From positions 1 to 42,365 of the forward strand of contig JAMOSZ010000031.1 in the NCBI GenBank assembly GCA_027062625.1: 42,365 bases of DNA, read 5' to 3'. The first letter of the stretch is position 1. The number at the start of each line of letters is the position of its first letter. The position numbers and the translations under genes were made by a program. The notes beneath the pieces are model-generated. The model was not told where the DNA came from. It ran no database searches and worked only from the letters and a program-made list of their open reading frames with translations. The stretch is from Nautiliaceae bacterium. Its GTDB lineage: Bacteria; Campylobacterota; Campylobacteria; Campylobacterales; Nautiliaceae. This document shows, piece by piece, positions 8,876-18,996 of this stretch.

Positions 8876-10353
8876 CCTCTCCTCCTAAACTTTATCGCTT
8901 TTAAAATATCCTCTTTTTTAATTTTATCTCTTTTTTGAGTATTTGCAACAGTTTTTGCAAGTTTTAAGAGGTTAAATTCTCCTCTTTTGCTAAGATTAAA
9001 GTTTTTAATGGCTTTTTGTTTAATTTCATAGGCATTATTTTCCATATTGAATTGATAATTCTCTTTTAAATTTGCGTTAAATTTACCCTTTTGCATCTCA
9101 AAAGCAATTAATACCCTCTCAAACATCTCTTTGCTTGAAATTCTTGAAGTATCATCACCTTCACTCATCTGATAATAAATCTCAATCCTATCATATAAAG
9201 GCTCGCTGATTCTGTTTTTGTATCTTTTTATCTCAACATCACTGCATCTACACTCTTTAAAAGGGCTTAACAAATTACCGCAAGGACAAGGATTCATAGC
9301 CGCCGCAAACAAAACATCAGCTTCATACTCAACCTTTGAATTTACGCGACTAATTAACACTTTTTTATCCTGCAAAGGTAGCCTTAGGTTTTCTAAGATA
9401 TCCTTTTGAAAATAAGGAAGCTCATCAAAAAACAAAATCCCCTTATTTGCAAAAGCTATCTCCCCAAGTTTAGCCCCCCGGCTCCCACCTCCAAAAATAG
9501 CTGCTCGCGTTGAAGAGTAATGGGGATTTCTAAAAGGACGGATAGGCTTAAAATTAACCTCCTCCCCATCAATTGCCCTAACTTTCTGAACTTCTAAAAT
9601 ATCCTCCAAACTCATAGGAGGTAGAATATATCTTAACCTGTTAATTATCATTGACTTCCCAACCCCAGGACTTCCTTCAAGTAAAATATTCAAAAACCCA
9701 GCAGCCGAATACAAAGCTGCTTCTTTTGCCCCACTTTGACCAATAACATCGCCAAAATCAAGCTCAAAATTTTCAAGATAATAATACTTTTTGCCATTGA
9801 TTTTTAAATGGCTGTAATTTAACTCCGTGCTTTTTATCTCTTTTGGACTAAACTTTTCAAATTCGCTTATATGAGAAAAGGCATAAATCTCAATTCCTGG
9901 AATTTTGCTAATCTTTTTTGCACTCTCAAAAGGAATTATCACTTTTTTTGGACGAAGAGAGAGAATAATTGGAAAAATTGAAGAAGTATCTTTTAATCTT
10001 CCATCAAGCCCAAGCTCACCTAATACAAGATATTCACTTAAATTAACATCCCTATTATAAAAAAGAATACTAAGGGCTATTGGTAAATCAAAGTGACTTC
10101 CTTCTTTTTTCAAATCAGCAGGTGAGAGGGAGATTGTGATTTTTAAAGGGGGAAAAGAGAAACCATTGTTAAGAAGAGCCGATTTTACCCTCTCTTTTGC
10201 TTCTTGAATAGATTGAGAACCAAGCCCAACTATTGAAAAACCAGGCAGTGCTTTTATAAAGCTACTCTCAACCTCAACCCTCTTAGCAACTATCCCGTTT
10301 AAGGTAGCTGAATTTATCTTTTTTGTTTTCTCTTTTTTAACAGTTTTTTCCAC
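8872..10353 (-). CDS. comM: YifB/ComM-family Mg-chelatase-like AAA ATPase
   Basis: ALPGFSIVGLGSQSIQEAKERVKSAL, Walker A EGSPGVGKSM, RPFRNPHYSSTRAAIFGGG, FFDELP. Start uncertain: the first ~13 codons overlap def. Confidence 0.92.
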   Translation of the reverse strand: MEKTVKKEKTKKINSATLNGIVAKRVEVESSFIKALPGFSIVGLGSQSIQEAKERVKSALLNNGFSFPPLKITISLSPADLKKEGSHFDLPIALSILFYNRDVNLSEYLVLGELGLDGRLKDTSSIFPIILSLRPKKVIIPFESAKKISKIPGIEIYAFSHISEFEKFSPKEIKSTELNYSHLKINGKKYYYLENFELDFGDVIGQSGAKEAALYSAAGFLNILLEGSPGVGKSMIINRLRYILPPMSLEDILEVQKVRAIDGEEVNFKPIRPFRNPHYSSTRAAIFGGGSRGAKLGEIAFANKGILFFDELPYFQKDILENLRLPLQDKKVLISRVNSKVEYEADVLFAAAMNPCPCGNLLSPFKECRCSDVEIKRYKNRISEPLYDRIEIYYQMSEGDDTSRISSKEMFERVLIAFEMQKGKFNANLKENYQFNMENNAYEIKQKAIKNFNLSKRGEFNLLKLAKTVANTQKRDKIKKEDILKAIKFRRRG

Positions 10354-10841
10354 TCTTTCTCAAACTTTTTGCGTCTTATATAATCAAGTCTTTCAATAAA
10401 AAGATGCCCATCAAGATGGTCCGTTTCGTGTTGAAAAGCAACACTTAAAAGTCCATCTGCATCCATAATATGCTCTTTTCCAAACCTATCAAAAAACTTA
10501 ACTTTTACTCTTTCATATCTATTTACATCATCAAAATACTCCGGCACACTAAGGCATCCTTCTTTATATTTTTGAGTACCTTCCCACTCTAAAAATTCTG
10601 GATTAATAACCTCAATTAAGGTATCCTTGCTTTGATTTCCCTCTTTATCTCCAATATCAATAATCAAAGCCCTAATAGGAACGGCTACTTGAATAGCTGC
10701 AAGCCCGACTCCATTTTTTGCAAGCATTGTCTCATACATATCATCAAGAAGTTTATGAAGCTCACTATCAAACCTCTCAACCGGCTTTGAAATTTTTTTA
10801 AGCAAAGGGTTTGGATAAGTTACAATATCCAAAACAGCCAT
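10314..10841 (-). CDS. def: Peptide deformylase
   Basis: GVGLAAIQV, EGCLSVPEY, QHETDHLDG. Confidence 0.96.
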   Translation of the reverse strand: MAVLDIVTYPNPLLKKISKPVERFDSELHKLLDDMYETMLAKNGVGLAAIQVAVPIRALIIDIGDKEGNQSKDTLIEVINPEFLEWEGTQKYKEGCLSVPEYFDDVNRYERVKVKFFDRFGKEHIMDADGLLSVAFQHETDHLDGHLFIERLDYIRRKKFEKEWKKLLKKRKQKR

Positions 10842-11431
10842 TAAAGTTCCCTTTTTGTTAGGACCCTATCAATAAGCCCATATTTTACTGCTTCTTCTGC
10901 ACTCATAAAAAAGTCTCTTTCGGTATCTCTTTCAATTTTTCTAATACTCTGTCCTGTATTCTGGGCTAAAATTTTATTTAGCTCTTTTTTAAGTCTTAAA
11001 ATCTCTTTTGCGTGAATTTCAATATCAGTCGCCTGTCCCTGAGCTCCTCCAAGAGGCTGGTGAATCATAATTCTTGCATGAGGCAAGGCAAATCTTTTAC
11101 CTTTTGCACCACTACTTAATAAAAAAGCCCCCATACTTGCAGCTTGACCCATACAAATTGTCACAACATCTGGTTTAATATAATTCATCGTATCATAAAT
11201 TGCAAATCCACTTGTAACAACTCCACCTGGCGAATTTATATAAAGGTAGATATCTTTTTCCGGGTTTTCAGCTTCTAAAAAGAGAAGCTGAGCTACAATG
11301 AGTCCGGCTGTATGGTCGTTAATTTCGCCTTGGAGCATAATTACTCTATCTTTTAATAAGCGAGAGTAGATATCATACGCCCTCTCGCCCCTTCCTGTCT
11401 TTTCAATAACCGTTGGAATTAAAATACTCAT
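10841..11431 (-). CDS. clpP: ATP-dependent Clp protease proteolytic subunit
   Basis: [44 protein letters not shown]. Confidence 0.97.
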   Translation of the reverse strand: MSILIPTVIEKTGRGERAYDIYSRLLKDRVIMLQGEINDHTAGLIVAQLLFLEAENPEKDIYLYINSPGGVVTSGFAIYDTMNYIKPDVVTICMGQAASMGAFLLSSGAKGKRFALPHARIMIHQPLGGAQGQATDIEIHAKEILRLKKELNKILAQNTGQSIRKIERDTERDFFMSAEEAVKYGLIDRVLTKREL

Positions 11432-12714
11432 TACTCACCCTTAACTTTTTCCTCTAAAAGTTTATTTAAGAGTTTCTCTTGAATTAATTGCATTTTTAAA
11501 ACTGGCAGTAAATTATTTTCTTGATAGTATTTAATAACTTCTTGTGGATTTTGACCTTGAAGGAGTGCTTCATAATAAATTACTTGATAAAGCTCATCAT
11601 CACTCACATCAACTCCCTCTTTTTTTGCAAGTGCATCAATAATAAATGTAAGTTTTACTCTATTTTTAGCTCCCTCTTTGAATTTATCCATAAACTCTTT
11701 TAGTTTCTCTTCATTTTCTTGAAGTTCTTTAAGCTCAGCTGGGCTTAGTTTTGCCGCTTCTTCATTTACGATTAGATTAAGCTCTTTTTGAACAATCGCT
11801 TCTGGAAGGTCAATATCATACTTTTCAACCAAACATTCAAGAATTTTTTCTTTCAAAGGTGCAAAAGTTTGAGCTTTTTTACTTTGAAGGATTGAGTCTT
11901 TAATATAGTTTTTTAATTCTTCCAAAGTAGCGTTTTCGTTATTTAAATATTTTTTAGCCAGATTATCATCTATTTTAGCCGGAACTTTTTCTTGGATTTC
12001 TTGAAGTTCAACCTCAAACTCAGCCTCTTTTCCGGCAATTTCCTTTGCCCCGTAATTTTCTGGGAAAGTTACTTTAATTTTCCTTTTCTCACCAACTTTC
12101 ATACCAATAAGCTGCTCTTCAAATCCTGGGATAAATTGTCCGCTTCCAATTTCAAGAGGATAATCCTCTCCACTTCCATTTTCCATAGGTTTTCCATCAA
12201 TAAAGCCTTTAAAATTAATAACCGCAATATCACCCTTTTCAAGAGTCTCTTTACTGCTAACTTTTGTCTCATTCATACTTTCAGCAATTTTTTTAAGCTC
12301 CTCTTCAACTTCTTCATCGCTAACTTCTGGAAGAGTCACTTCTGGTACACACTCTTTATAACTCTCATCAAGGTTAATTTCTGGGGTAGTGTAGATTTTA
12401 ATTTCTACATCGATTTTATCGCCATTATCTTCAAATTTCACAACTTCTGGGTCAGCTATCATTTTACCTTCAATTTTACTTGCCGCTTCATCTAACACTT
12501 TTTGAATTAAATTTCTAATAGCATCTTGTTTAATTTGCTCACCATACATCTTTTTAACTACTTTAACAGGCACCTTTCCAGGTCTAAATCCAGAAATTTT
12601 TACTTTTTTTGATAACTCTTTTGCAATTTTGTCTTCTTCTTTTTGTAATTCATTTTTATCAATTTGAGCAGTTACTAAACTGTTTGCAGAATCAATTTTC
12701 TTAACTTCAACCAT
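11431..12714 (-). CDS. tig: Trigger factor
   Basis: N-terminal [17 protein letters not shown]; central FKBP-type PPIase ([32 protein letters not shown]). Confidence 0.96.
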   Translation of the reverse strand: MVEVKKIDSANSLVTAQIDKNELQKEEDKIAKELSKKVKISGFRPGKVPVKVVKKMYGEQIKQDAIRNLIQKVLDEAASKIEGKMIADPEVVKFEDNGDKIDVEIKIYTTPEINLDESYKECVPEVTLPEVSDEEVEEELKKIAESMNETKVSSKETLEKGDIAVINFKGFIDGKPMENGSGEDYPLEIGSGQFIPGFEEQLIGMKVGEKRKIKVTFPENYGAKEIAGKEAEFEVELQEIQEKVPAKIDDNLAKKYLNNENATLEELKNYIKDSILQSKKAQTFAPLKEKILECLVEKYDIDLPEAIVQKELNLIVNEEAAKLSPAELKELQENEEKLKEFMDKFKEGAKNRVKLTFIIDALAKKEGVDVSDDELYQVIYYEALLQGQNPQEVIKYYQENNLLPVLKMQLIQEKLLNKLLEEKVKGE

Positions 12715-12733
12715 TCACTTTCCTTTTTTAAAA

Positions 12734-12744
12734 GGTATAATACC
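12734..12744. promoter_or_regulatory. Palindromic -10-like element GGTATAATACC in the tig/folE divergent intergenic region
   Basis: Perfect 5-1-5 palindrome containing TATAAT, ~20 bp upstream of folE and ~20 bp upstream of tig. Confidence 0.5.
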
Positions 12745-12764
12745 AAAAAAGTTATCTTAAAGGA

Positions 12765-13343
12765 ATGGCTATGGATTTAAAAAAAATTGAAAAAGCTGTA
12801 AAAGAAATACTCGAAGCAATAGGAGAGGACCCTAAAAGAGAAGGACTTATAAAAACCCCAAAAAGGGTTGCAAAAGCATTTGAAGAACTTTGCAGCGGAT
12901 ATAAAAAAGACCCAAAAGAAATATTAAACAACGCCCTTTTTGAGAGTACAAACAACGAAATGGTGGTAGTTAGGGATATAGAGTTTTATTCAATGTGTGA
13001 GCATCACATTTTGCCATTCTTTGGAAGAGTAAGCGTCGCTTATATTCCGGATAAAAAGGTTGTAGGACTTAGCAAAATTCCAAGAATGGTGGAAATTTAC
13101 GCAAGAAGACTTCAAATCCAAGAACAACTAACAGAACAAATTGCCGATGCTATTATGGAAGTTGTAAAACCAAAAGGGGTTGGGGTTGTAATTCACGCAA
13201 GGCATATGTGCATGGAAGCAAGAGGAGTAAAAAGCAAATTTTCATACACTTCAACATCGGCTCTAAGAGGAGTATTTTTAGAAGAGAAGACAAGGGAAGA
13301 GTTTTTTAATATTATAAACGCCCCTATTAACAACCATTTCTAA
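12765..13343 (+). CDS. folE: GTP cyclohydrolase I
   Basis: [57 protein letters not shown]. Confidence 0.97.
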   Translation: MAMDLKKIEKAVKEILEAIGEDPKREGLIKTPKRVAKAFEELCSGYKKDPKEILNNALFESTNNEMVVVRDIEFYSMCEHHILPFFGRVSVAYIPDKKVVGLSKIPRMVEIYARRLQIQEQLTEQIADAIMEVVKPKGVGVVIHARHMCMEARGVKSKFSYTSTSALRGVFLEEKTREEFFNIINAPINNHF

Positions 13344-13360
13344 GCGACTTTCGCTTAGAA
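13338..13360. terminator. Hairpin TTCTAAGCG-ACTTT-CGCTTAGAA between convergent folE and thiG
   Basis: Perfect 9-bp stem and 5-nt loop; contains both the folE TAA and the thiG TAA. No long U tract on either side. Confidence 0.7.
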
Positions 13361-14134
13361 TTCTATTAATCCTTCAAGTGGCGAAGAAGCAGTTGCGTAT
13401 GGTTTTTTAGGAATTCTTCCAGCCTTATAAGCCATTCTACCAGCCATTACCGCATATTTCATAGCCTCAGCCATTTTAATTGGGTCTTTTGCCTGAGCAA
13501 TTGCCGTATTTGTAAGAACTCCATCAGCTCCAAGCTCCATAGCAACACTTGCATCACTTGCAGTTCCAATTCCAGCATCAACAATTACTGGCACACTTAC
13601 AGCATCCTTTACAAACACTACATTATATCTATTTTGAATCCCAAGCCCACTTCCAATTGGCGCAGCAAGCGGCATAACAGCAGCAGCCCCGGCATCTTCA
13701 AGTCTTTTTGCCATAATAGGGTCATCATTTGTATAAGCCATAACGGTAAAACCTTCTTTTGCTAAAACTTCACATGCTTTAAGCGTTTCAATCACATCTG
13801 GATAAAGAGTTTTTTTAGTATCTCCAATTACTTCAAGCTTAATAATATCAATCCCAGTAGCTTCTCTAACTAACCTAAAAAGAGTAATAGCTTCTTCTGC
13901 GGTTGTACATCCAGCGGAATTTGGCAAAATTTGAACATCGGTATCTTTAAAATAATCCATCAAATTCTCTTCATTTGGATCAAGAATATTTACTCTCCTA
14001 ACAGCAACCGTAATCATCTCAGCACCACTTGCCAATGTAGCATCGCGAGTAGTTTTAAAATCTGGATATTTCCCACTTCCAACAATTAATCTACTTGTAA
14101 ATTCATACTTTCCAATTTTTAAAATATCAGCCAT
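13355..14134 (-). CDS. thiG: Thiazole synthase
   Basis: [59 protein letters not shown]. Confidence 0.97.
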   Translation of the reverse strand: MADILKIGKYEFTSRLIVGSGKYPDFKTTRDATLASGAEMITVAVRRVNILDPNEENLMDYFKDTDVQILPNSAGCTTAEEAITLFRLVREATGIDIIKLEVIGDTKKTLYPDVIETLKACEVLAKEGFTVMAYTNDDPIMAKRLEDAGAAAVMPLAAPIGSGLGIQNRYNVVFVKDAVSVPVIVDAGIGTASDASVAMELGADGVLTNTAIAQAKDPIKMAEAMKYAVMAGRMAYKAGRIPKKPYATASSPLEGLIEF

Positions 14135-15215
14135 TTTGTCTCCTTTGTTTTATTTTCTTATACAAATCAATAACTACATCCCAAATCTCCCTCTCACCAA
14201 AAAGCCCTCTTCTTGCAAAAAGAATAATTAAAATCAAAAGTAAACTAAAAATTACCATCCTAAGTCCAGGTACTCCGTGAATTGGTCCAAAATGCCACAT
14301 ACCATCATCAAGAGGTCTTAAAATTTCCATACTTCCAAAAAATAAAAATGTAGCAACAATACTTCCACTAATACTTCCAAGCCCTCCAATTACAATAATT
14401 ATCAACAACTCAAAAGTCATCATAAAAGTAAACTGATCAGGACTAACCGCTCCAATAAAACTTGCCATAAGCCCTCCCCCAACTCCCTCAAAAAAAGCAC
14501 TAGTTACAAATGCCAAAGTCTTAATCTTAAAAGTATCAATTCCCATTAAAAGTGCCGCATCTTCATCATTTTTAATAGCTCTCATTGCTCTTCCAAATCG
14601 CGAATAAACCAAATTATAAACCAATATAACAATAATTAAAGCACACACTCCAATAAAAATATAACTTGCAAAATCTGGAACAGAATCAATTCCCATTGCT
14701 CCATTTGAAATTGAAGGATAATTAATTAAAATAGTCCTTATAATAAATCCAAACCCAAGAGTAACGATTGCTAAATAATCACCTCTTACTCTAAATACTG
14801 GAAAAGAGACAAGAAGCGCAATAAAAGCGGCTACCAATCCACTAATTATAAGCACCAAAAACGGATTTGGAACATAAACATCCTTTATAAAAGGATAAGG
14901 AGAACTTAACATAAAAATCTCTTCTTTTAATTCAGGAGATAAAATCAAAATAGCCGTAACATATGCTCCAATTGCCACAAATCCATTTGGCTCTAAGCTA
15001 AATTGACCAGCAACTCCATTAATAAGATTATAACTAACTGCCAAAATAACAAAAATATAAATATATCCAAGAACGGTTAGAGTATATTGATTAAAAGTTA
15101 CGGATGAAAAAAGTAAAAACGAAATAAATAATGCACTAACCCCAATAACGATTGAAAAGTATTCAAATGGAGTTAGCGTCCTCAATTTCTTCACATTAAA
15201 ACCTTTGTCTCTCAA
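14127..15215 (-). CDS. livM: Branched-chain amino acid-type ABC transporter permease (LivM family)
   Basis: Multi-[58 protein letters not shown]. Confidence 0.9.
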   Translation of the reverse strand: MRDKGFNVKKLRTLTPFEYFSIVIGVSALFISFLLFSSVTFNQYTLTVLGYIYIFVILAVSYNLINGVAGQFSLEPNGFVAIGAYVTAILILSPELKEEIFMLSSPYPFIKDVYVPNPFLVLIISGLVAAFIALLVSFPVFRVRGDYLAIVTLGFGFIIRTILINYPSISNGAMGIDSVPDFASYIFIGVCALIIVILVYNLVYSRFGRAMRAIKNDEDAALLMGIDTFKIKTLAFVTSAFFEGVGGGLMASFIGAVSPDQFTFMMTFELLIIIVIGGLGSISGSIVATFLFFGSMEILRPLDDGMWHFGPIHGVPGLRMVIFSLLLILIILFARRGLFGEREIWDVVIDLYKKIKQRRQNG

Positions 15216-16146
15216 AATCTTTACCCAAAATGCCAGTAGGCTTAAAGAGTAAAATAAAAATTAACAAAATAAACGCAAACGCATCCTTCCATCCTCCAAG
15301 AGATGGAAAAAAGCCTGGCAACATCGTCTCAACAAACCCCAAAATAAAACTGCCAATAACCGCTCCACCAATACTTCCAATCCCTCCAATTACCGCTGCT
15401 GCAAAAGCTTTTAACCCAAGAAAAATTCCCATATAAGGGTCAATACTTGGAAACTCAATCGCATAAAAAATTCCCCCAACCCCAGCATATGCTGAGCTTA
15501 CAAAGAAGATAATTGAAATCAACAAATTGGTATTAATACCCATAAGCTTTACCATTTCAATATCATATGATAAAGCTCTAATTGCAATTCCAATTTTGTG
15601 AGTTTTCATAATATAAATTAATATAGAAACCATAACCAAAACAACAATTGGAATAATCAAACTCGTAATTGAAATAGTAGCATCTCCAAGATATAAAATG
15701 ATTCCAAAAAATCTTGGAAAATAGAAAGTTTGAAAAGAACCTCCTAAGAGATTGTTTGCAATTACATTAAATAAAGATTCAAGAAAAAAAGAGACTGCAA
15801 TAGCAGCAATTAACATAGTAATACGCGGAGCTTTCTTATCTAAAAGAGGCCGATATACTAAAACATAAATTAACATTCCCAAAAGGGATACAAAAAGAGT
15901 AGCTAAGAAGTTTGATGCTGAGAAAGTATAAAATGAGACATTATTCATCTCAATCTCTTGCCAATTAAATATAAGCCCCATAATAATCAAAGAGATAAAA
16001 GCACCCCATATCATAACATCCCCATGAGCAAAATTAATCACTCTAATAGCGGCATAAATCATTGTATAGCCAATAGCAACTAACGCATACAAACTTCCAA
16101 GCGATAAAGAGTTAATAAACTGCTGTATAAAAAAATCTATTCTCAT
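15196..16146 (-). CDS. livH: Branched-chain amino acid-type ABC transporter permease (LivH family)
   Basis: SLYALVAIGYTMIYAAIRVINFAHGDVMIWGAF; AAVIGGIGSIGGAVIGS. Confidence 0.92.
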   Translation of the reverse strand: MRIDFFIQQFINSLSLGSLYALVAIGYTMIYAAIRVINFAHGDVMIWGAFISLIIMGLIFNWQEIEMNNVSFYTFSASNFLATLFVSLLGMLIYVLVYRPLLDKKAPRITMLIAAIAVSFFLESLFNVIANNLLGGSFQTFYFPRFFGIILYLGDATISITSLIIPIVVLVMVSILIYIMKTHKIGIAIRALSYDIEMVKLMGINTNLLISIIFFVSSAYAGVGGIFYAIEFPSIDPYMGIFLGLKAFAAAVIGGIGSIGGAVIGSFILGFVETMLPGFFPSLGGWKDAFAFILLIFILLFKPTGILGKDFERQRF

Positions 16147-16171
16147 ATTTTTATTCCCTTTGGGTAAACCC

Positions 16172-16621
16172 TTACTTCTTCTCTTTTTGAAGTTCTTTTT
16201 CTCTCATCTCTTTATACTTAGCTTCATAAAAAGCTTTTGTATCATCACTTACACTTTTTCTTGCCGAAGAGTAACCTATAATATTACCATCATCATCAAA
16301 AATAGGAGTAATAACTGCTTCTACCCAATAATACCTTCCATCTTTTCTCAAATTCTTAACAACCCCCTTCCAAGTCTCTCCTCTTTGAATAGTATCCCAC
16401 ATATCTTTAAAAACAGATTTTGGCATATCTGGATGTCTTACAATATTGTGAGAACGCCCTACCATCTCCCCCTTTTCATATCCAGAAAGTGCTCTAAACA
16501 CTGAATTTGTATAAGTAATTATCCCTTTTAAGTCAGTTTGTGATACAACCGGACGCCCACTTGAATTAACATCCTCAAATCTTACCTCTTCATCAATAAT
16601 CTCAACCTTTGGTTTTTTCAA
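16172..16621 (-). CDS. PAS-domain signalling protein, Aer/CetB-like
   Basis: Single PAS domain with GRSHNIVRHPDMPKSVFKDMW, GETWKGVVKNLRKDGRYYWVEAVITPI, typical of Aer/CetB FAD-binding PAS proteins; no TM segment or output domain. Confidence 0.8.
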   Translation of the reverse strand: MKKPKVEIIDEEVRFEDVNSSGRPVVSQTDLKGIITYTNSVFRALSGYEKGEMVGRSHNIVRHPDMPKSVFKDMWDTIQRGETWKGVVKNLRKDGRYYWVEAVITPIFDDDGNIIGYSSARKSVSDDTKAFYEAKYKEMREKELQKEKK

Positions 16622-16657
16622 TTCCTCTCCTTAATAGTTTTAAAAAATTATATCAAA

Positions 16658-17764
16658 TTACCTCTCAACTCCTATAACTTTTGAACCTTTATTATCTATT
16701 TCTTCAAAAATTATTGGCTTATTTATAGGATTTCCAGTAGTTGAATTTATAGTAATTTTACCAGTAACTCCCTCTAAGTTGATAGTGTTTCTTATATTTT
16801 CACTTACACACTCTCTAAGATAAGATATATTTTTTGAAGTATCACACTTTTTAAGTGCCTCATAAATTATTAAGTATGCATCAACCCCAAGTGCTGAAAA
16901 GGCTGATGGCATTTCATTATACCTCTCTTTGTATTTTTCAATAAATATCTTAGCTTTATTTGTAAGAGGCTTCCTTACATCAAAATGAGTTGTAAAAGTA
17001 AGCCCATTTGCTTTCTCTTTTGCTAAATTCTTAACAACTTTTACAATAACTCCATCTCCTGCTAACACATTAGACTTAAATCCTTGACTCCTAAACTCTT
17101 TTAAAAAAAGCCCAATTTCGTTTGCATACAAAGGCAAAAACACAACATCAACATCTTTTGGAATTCTTGAAATTAAAGGATTAAAATTTTTCATATTAGT
17201 ATAAATAGTCCCAGATTTTGGATAAAGTCCTTTTTTATGATAGTATTTGTTAAAAGCCTGAGAGAGTCCAACTGAGTATTGCTGCTTAATATCAACAACC
17301 ATAAAAACTTTTTTCCAATTATGATTTAGGGCATACTTTGCAAGCACCTTACCTTGGGCTAAATCGGTATAACAAACTCTTGTAACATAATCACTTCCTT
17401 TTGTAACTTTTGGACTAGTTGCTACTGGTAAAACAATTGCAACTCTATCTTTGTTAACTTCTCTTTTTACAGAAATTGAATTTGAAGAAGAAAAAGGTCC
17501 AACAACCGCTACAACACCTTCGTTTACAAGTCTTTTATACCCAAGAATTGTTTGAGTTTTATCACTACTATTATCCATAAAAATTATCTTAACCCTATCT
17601 CCATTTGGAAGAAATTGATGATGTATATAAATTACATTAAGTCCTCTTTTTATCTGATTTCCAAAATCAGAAAAAACTCCACTAAACGGGAGTAAAACCC
17701 CAACTTTTATCTCTCTTGCAAAAATAAAAGCAAAAAGAGCCAACAATATTCCAACTACTTTCAT
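16658..17764 (-). CDS. LivJ-like periplasmic substrate-binding protein, paralog B
   Basis: Signal peptide; KVGVLLPFSGVFSDFGNQIKRGL, VAVVGPFSSSNSISVKREV, ALGVDAYLIIYEAL (Peripla_BP_6 type). Confidence 0.85.
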   Translation of the reverse strand: MKVVGILLALFAFIFAREIKVGVLLPFSGVFSDFGNQIKRGLNVIYIHHQFLPNGDRVKIIFMDNSSDKTQTILGYKRLVNEGVVAVVGPFSSSNSISVKREVNKDRVAIVLPVATSPKVTKGSDYVTRVCYTDLAQGKVLAKYALNHNWKKVFMVVDIKQQYSVGLSQAFNKYYHKKGLYPKSGTIYTNMKNFNPLISRIPKDVDVVFLPLYANEIGLFLKEFRSQGFKSNVLAGDGVIVKVVKNLAKEKANGLTFTTHFDVRKPLTNKAKIFIEKYKERYNEMPSAFSALGVDAYLIIYEALKKCDTSKNISYLRECVSENIRNTINLEGVTGKITINSTTGNPINKPIIFEEIDNKGSKVIGVER

Positions 17765-17774
17765 TTTAATCTAT

Positions 17775-18926
17775 CTACCTATTTGGTTTGAACATATCAA
17801 CAAAGACTGGTTTACCATTCGCAATTTCTTCAATATAAACTGATTTACTAACTGGATTACCAGTCCTTGGATTGATTGTAATATATCCAGTAACTCCTTC
17901 AATATGTCTTGCGTGTCTTATATTCCAAGCAACACATTTTCTAAGCTTTTGAAGAGATGCTTTATTTTGTGAATTATCACATTTAGCCAACGCATAATAA
18001 ATCAATAAATAAGCATCAACCCCCGTTGCTTCATAAGGTCCAGGCAAACGATGATATTTTGCTTTAAACTCTCTTATGAATCTTTTTGAGAGGGGAGTTG
18101 GAGGGCGAGAGTAATCAAATGGAGATGTATATAAAACTCCATTTGCTGCAATTCCTGCAAGTTTTGAAAAATAAAACGCATCCCCAATACCGCTTGACCC
18201 AAGAATAGTTGCATCAATACCAGCTTTCCTTATTCCTCTTACAATCATAGCAGCTTCTGGCGCATAAAGTGGCAAATAGATAAAATCTGGTTTAAATTGA
18301 GCAAGCGCTGAAATTTGAGAAGAGAAGTTTTTTTGTCCAGTTGATATAAATAAAACTTTTGTCAAAACTCCATATTTTTTAATTTTATGCAAAGTATTTC
18401 TAAAAATAGAAGTAAGTCTAACAGAATATCCTTGCTTCATATCTGCAAAAATAGCTACTTTCTTAACTTTATTCTTAATCGCATACCTTGCAGCAGCTTC
18501 GGCTTCAAAAACATCAACAAACGATACCCTACTTGCTACCTTGCTTCCAGCAGTAGCTCTTTTATCAGTTGCAAACGGAGTAACAGTTGGAGTAAAAGTA
18601 GCATCGGCAATTCTTTTTATAACTACTGCATTTTCCGAAATTAAAGGTCCCTCAACCGCTACAACCTTATTTTCATAAACAAGCTTTGAGTATGCATTTT
18701 TTGTTGCAATTTTATCACTTTGGTTATCTACTGTTAAAATCTTAATATTATCTCCGGTTTTAAATCTATTGTAATATTGATAAATCCATCTCATTCCATC
18801 AAGAGTTCTTTTACCCAAATCTCCCATTCTCCCACTAAGCGGTAAAAGCGCTCCTACTTTAAAAGAAGTTGCAAATAATGATGAAACAAGCCCTAATAAC
18901 AAAATACTTTTACAAACTTTTTTCAT
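17775..18926 (-). CDS. LivJ-like periplasmic substrate-binding protein, paralog A
   Basis: Signal peptide; KVGALLPLSGRMGDLGKRTLDGM, VAVEGPLISENAVVIKRIA, ATGVDAYLLIYYAL. Confidence 0.85.
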   Translation of the reverse strand: MKKVCKSILLLGLVSSLFATSFKVGALLPLSGRMGDLGKRTLDGMRWIYQYYNRFKTGDNIKILTVDNQSDKIATKNAYSKLVYENKVVAVEGPLISENAVVIKRIADATFTPTVTPFATDKRATAGSKVASRVSFVDVFEAEAAARYAIKNKVKKVAIFADMKQGYSVRLTSIFRNTLHKIKKYGVLTKVLFISTGQKNFSSQISALAQFKPDFIYLPLYAPEAAMIVRGIRKAGIDATILGSSGIGDAFYFSKLAGIAANGVLYTSPFDYSRPPTPLSKRFIREFKAKYHRLPGPYEATGVDAYLLIYYALAKCDNSQNKASLQKLRKCVAWNIRHARHIEGVTGYITINPRTGNPVSKSVYIEEIANGKPVFVDMFKPNR

Positions 18927-18996
18927 AACTCACCTTTTTGTTAAAATACAATTTTATGTAATAATTATAGCAAACTTCAACAAAAAAAGGGTAAAA

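Noticed and set aside
11992-12495. 167-aa plus-strand ORF antisense to tig
   Set aside because: Phe/Asn/Leu-rich shadow of a conserved trigger factor gene.
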